A stretch of 64,000 bases of DNA from an uncultured Deferribacterales bacterium (GTDB lineage Bacteria; Chrysiogenota; Deferribacteres; Deferribacterales; Mucispirillaceae), in NCBI GenBank assembly GCA_947853665.1, contig CANTXF010000065.1:1-64000 (forward strand). Reading direction: 5' to 3'. Positions within the stretch are counted from its first letter, which is position 1; every line of letters starts with the position of its first letter. Positions 61,833 through 64,000 of the stretch are shown piece after piece. Both the position numbers and the translations under genes were made by a program. The notes beneath the pieces were generated by a model. The model was not told the DNA's origin and ran no database searches. It saw nothing but the letters and a program-made list of their open reading frames with translations.

Positions 61833-62954
61833 ATGGCTTTCAGGCAAATACTGGACGAATACGACCCGGGCGAGCTTTCGGCCTTTATCGGCTCCCGCAC
61901 GGATAAGGACGTGGAAACGGCCCTCGCTTCATCAAAAATAAACGAAAGCCACCTTGCCGCCCTGCTTTCGCCCGCCGCCCGCAAATATCTGGAGCCTATG
62001 GCGGCCATGGCAAGAAAAATCACTCTGGCAAGATTCGGAAAAACCATAAAGCTTTATTCCCCGCTGTACGTTTCAAACGACTGCGTAAACTCCTGCCTTT
62101 ACTGCGGCTTTAACAGAACTACCGGCATACCCCGCATAACCCTTTCGGGAGAGGAAATACGCCGCGAAGCGGAAATCATAGCCTCTACCGGCATAAAAAA
62201 CGTGATAATCGTAAGCGGAGACAATCAAAAAGCCTTTTCGGACGAAAGGCTTGAAGACGCCGTAAAAATATGCGCGGAATATTTCCCGATGGCGGCGGTA
62301 GAGGTAAGGGCCCTGCCGGAAGAAACATACCGCCGGCTTAAAAACGCCGGGGCGGACGGCTTTACCATGTTTCAGGAAACATACGTAAAAAGCGCCTACT
62401 CCGTTCTGCACCCTAAAGGGCCGAAAGCCGACTTTTATTACAGGCTGAGCGCCCCGGAAAGGGCCGCCGGAGCCGGGCTAAGGTCCATAGGGCTGGGGGC
62501 TCTGCTTGGGTTGGAGGATTTCAGGACGGACGTTTTCTTCATGTGCCTCCACGCCAGATACATAGCGGAAAAATACTGGCACAGTCAGGTTTCGGCCTCT
62601 TTTCCCAGAATAAGGGCCTCCGCGGGAGCTTTTTCCCCGGAAAAGCCCGTATCCGACGCTGGGATAATACAGGCCGTATCGGCTTTCCGCCTTTTTCTGC
62701 CGGACGGGGGAGTAAACATATCCACGAGGGAAACGCCTTTTTTCAGAGACAAGCTGATATATCTGGGGGCAACGATAATGAGCGCCGGCTCTAAAACGGA
62801 GCCGGGCGGCTACGCCAACGCCAGGGAAGAAGCGGGCCAGTTCCGCATTGAGGACGGCCGCTCCGTGGCCGAATTCGTAAACGCCGTAAAACGGGCCGGA
62901 TACGACCCGGTAATGAAGGACTGGGACGCCGGGCTCAGGGAGACAGCCCCTTAA
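61833..62954 (+). CDS. thiH: 2-iminoacetate synthase
   Basis: Radical SAM enzyme making dehydroglycine from tyrosine for ThiG; 373 aa. Cluster motif CVNSCLYCGFNRT (about 84), AADGFTMFQETY-like NAGADGFTMFQETY, and RASAGAFSPEKPVSDA. It lies 2 bp after thiG. The oxygen-sensitive ThiH route fits an anaerobe. Confidence 0.95.
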   Translation: MAFRQILDEYDPGELSAFIGSRTDKDVETALASSKINESHLAALLSPAARKYLEPMAAMARKITLARFGKTIKLYSPLYVSNDCVNSCLYCGFNRTTGIPRITLSGEEIRREAEIIASTGIKNVIIVSGDNQKAFSDERLEDAVKICAEYFPMAAVEVRALPEETYRRLKNAGADGFTMFQETYVKSAYSVLHPKGPKADFYYRLSAPERAAGAGLRSIGLGALLGLEDFRTDVFFMCLHARYIAEKYWHSQVSASFPRIRASAGAFSPEKPVSDAGIIQAVSAFRLFLPDGGVNISTRETPFFRDKLIYLGATIMSAGSKTEPGGYANAREEAGQFRIEDGRSVAEFVNAVKRAGYDPVMKDWDAGLRETAP

Positions 62955-62955
62955 A

Positions 62956-63453
62956 ATGGAAACGGCGGTTCTGATAAAACACGAACATATAGGCGATATA
63001 CATGTCAAATGGGACGAGGAGCGGCTCATTATAACGGGCATAAATCTTAACGAGCCTTTCGCCCATGCGGAATACGTTCCCGAAAGCTTTATGAAGGCCC
63101 GCTTTCCGGAGCTGCACGCGTATCTTGCGGATTTCGGCGGAAAAAACCGCGCCCGCTCTTACCCGGCGGAGTGTCTGGATTTTTCGTGGGCTTCCCCTTT
63201 TTACAGGCTGGTATATAAAAAGCTCCTTACGGTAGGCTTCGGAAAAACGGTAACCTACGGCGAGCTTGCGGCTATGGCGGGCAACCCGAGAGCCTGCCGG
63301 GCCGTGGGAAGCGCAATGAATAAAAACAGATACCCTCTTGCCGTGCCCTGCCACCGCGTAACGGGAAAAAACTACCTTGGCAGCTTCGCCTGCGGCATGG
63401 ACGTAAAAAAAATGCTGCTGCGCCTTGAAGGGCGCGGAGATTTGCTGGAGTAA
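62956..63453 (+). CDS. ogt: methylated-DNA-protein cysteine methyltransferase
   Basis: Repairs O6-alkylguanine by suicide transfer; 165 aa. The C-terminal domain has GKTVTYGELAAMAGNPRACRAVGSAMNKNRYPLAVPCHRV with the acceptor Cys in PCHRV, and YLGSFACGMDVKKMLLRLEG. The N-terminal RNase H-like domain is divergent. It starts 1 bp after the thiH stop. Confidence 0.92.
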   Translation: METAVLIKHEHIGDIHVKWDEERLIITGINLNEPFAHAEYVPESFMKARFPELHAYLADFGGKNRARSYPAECLDFSWASPFYRLVYKKLLTVGFGKTVTYGELAAMAGNPRACRAVGSAMNKNRYPLAVPCHRVTGKNYLGSFACGMDVKKMLLRLEGRGDLLE

Positions 63454-63459
63454 CGGCTT

Positions 63460-64000
63460 ATGAAAAAGATCCTTGCTTTTTCCGTCCTGCTGATTGCCGG
63501 GGCGGCTTTTTATCTGTGGAAAACGGATTTCAGACTGATAACGGAAAACGCCGACAGGATAGTGCCCGAAAGGATAAAAAATTACATAAACCCGCCCAAG
63601 CCCGCGATACCGGAATCCGTGTTCGACGCGGAAGCCGTGCCTATGGATCACCCCCTGCTCGCAAGCGTTAAAAAGGGCGTTAAAAGCGAGCTGCAGACCG
63701 TTCTTGCGTCAAACGGAAACGTAAACATTTTCGACGTAACGGGCAAAACCCCCCTTATGTATGCTTCATATAAGGATAACCCCGTAATAGTGCAGATGCT
63801 GATAGACGCCGGGGCGGATGTAAACGCCAGAGACCGCTGGAATTACTCTCCCCTTATGTACGCTTCAAGATACGGAAGCGAGCAGGTCGCTTCCCTGCTG
63901 ATGACAAACGGCGCCGACGCTTCCGCGAAAGGGGCAGACGGCGAAACGGCCGCATCCCTTGCCGCCGAGGGAGGCAACGGCGGCATAGTAAGGCTGCTTG
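63460..64000 (+). CDS. ankyrin-repeat protein (cut by window edge)
   Basis: The frame runs off the right edge. MKKILAFSVLLIAGAAFYLW is a signal peptide or anchor. From about residue 85, ankyrin units appear: GKTPLMYASYKDNPVIVQMLIDAGADVNARD, then NYSPLMYASRYGSEQVASLLMTNGADASAKG, then the start of a third. It is likely a periplasmic protein-binding scaffold. It begins 6 bp after ogt and is probably in the same operon. Confidence 0.85.
   Translation, partial: MKKILAFSVLLIAGAAFYLWKTDFRLITENADRIVPERIKNYINPPKPAIPESVFDAEAVPMDHPLLASVKKGVKSELQTVLASNGNVNIFDVTGKTPLMYASYKDNPVIVQMLIDAGADVNARDRWNYSPLMYASRYGSEQVASLLMTNGADASAKGADGETAASLAAEGGNGGIVRLL

Noticed and set aside
1-64000. CRISPR arrays or insertion sequences
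   Set aside because: No regularly spaced direct repeats and no transposase frame were seen.

Overview
The window looks like a chromosomal segment of a Gram-negative, probably anaerobic or microaerophilic bacterium. The evidence is signal-peptide lipoproteins, a LolB-position lipoprotein, heme genes beside MqnP/MqnQ-type menaquinone genes, a membrane pyrophosphatase, several Fe-S proteins and radical-SAM thiazole synthesis (ThiG/ThiH). Housekeeping genes are of roughly even base composition and use many ATA and AGG codons. A Deferribacterota-like organism is my best guess from gene content, but this is inference and not shown by any phylogenetic marker I could test.

Layout. 1-150: minus-strand rRNA-type promoter and leader pointing out of the window, then about 1 kb without genes. 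1165-4699: Xre regulator and a surface-glycan patch (RgpF-like protein and two family-2 glycosyltransferases, one broken at a nine-G tract). 4791-7140 (minus): crcB, a membrane protein, aroC and a small lipoprotein. 7540-10929: tRNA-Val, thrS, infC (ATC start), rpmI and rplT, closed by a strong terminator. 10976-14034: AT-rich accessory stretch. 14137-17438 (minus): a secreted protein, a SPOR-NlpC/P60 hydrolase and serA. 17627-24656: hemE, hemH, mqnP, mqnQ(ubiX), four small genes, a flavodoxin-fold reductase, fba and a TM2 protein. 25094-29044 (minus): corC-like, dapB, dapA, dapF. 29254-31513: smpB, two tandem PepSY-like genes and ssrA (tmRNA). 31642-32952: AT-rich orphan and gene-poor DNA.

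32953-41562 (minus) is a compact six-gene unit: YejA and YejB homologues, a fused YejE-YejF permease/double-ATPase, a SAM methyltransferase, an alkaline phosphatase and a DUF4213/DUF364 protein. 41763-42836 is a ferredoxin / membrane Fe-S protein / ArsR operon behind a perfect 24-bp palindrome. 43003-51926 (minus): dctA-like, hppA, pth, prs, ispE, a LolB-like lipoprotein, a TPR protein and efp. 52122-55644: glyS and an orphan histidine kinase. 55709-59774: five tightly coupled genes (radical SAM, polyferredoxin, acyl-ACP thioesterase, split LysO). 59763-60956 (minus): a degenerate M24 protein. 61054-64000: thiG, thiH, ogt and an ankyrin-repeat protein cut by the window edge.

The most notable signals are three nine-G tracts in coding strands (two in glycosyltransferases, one at the yejB/yejEF junction), which suggest phase variation; the fused peptide importer operon with methyltransferase and metal-chelation-type genes; the palindrome-controlled redox operon; and the radical-SAM/polyferredoxin/thioesterase/LysO cluster.
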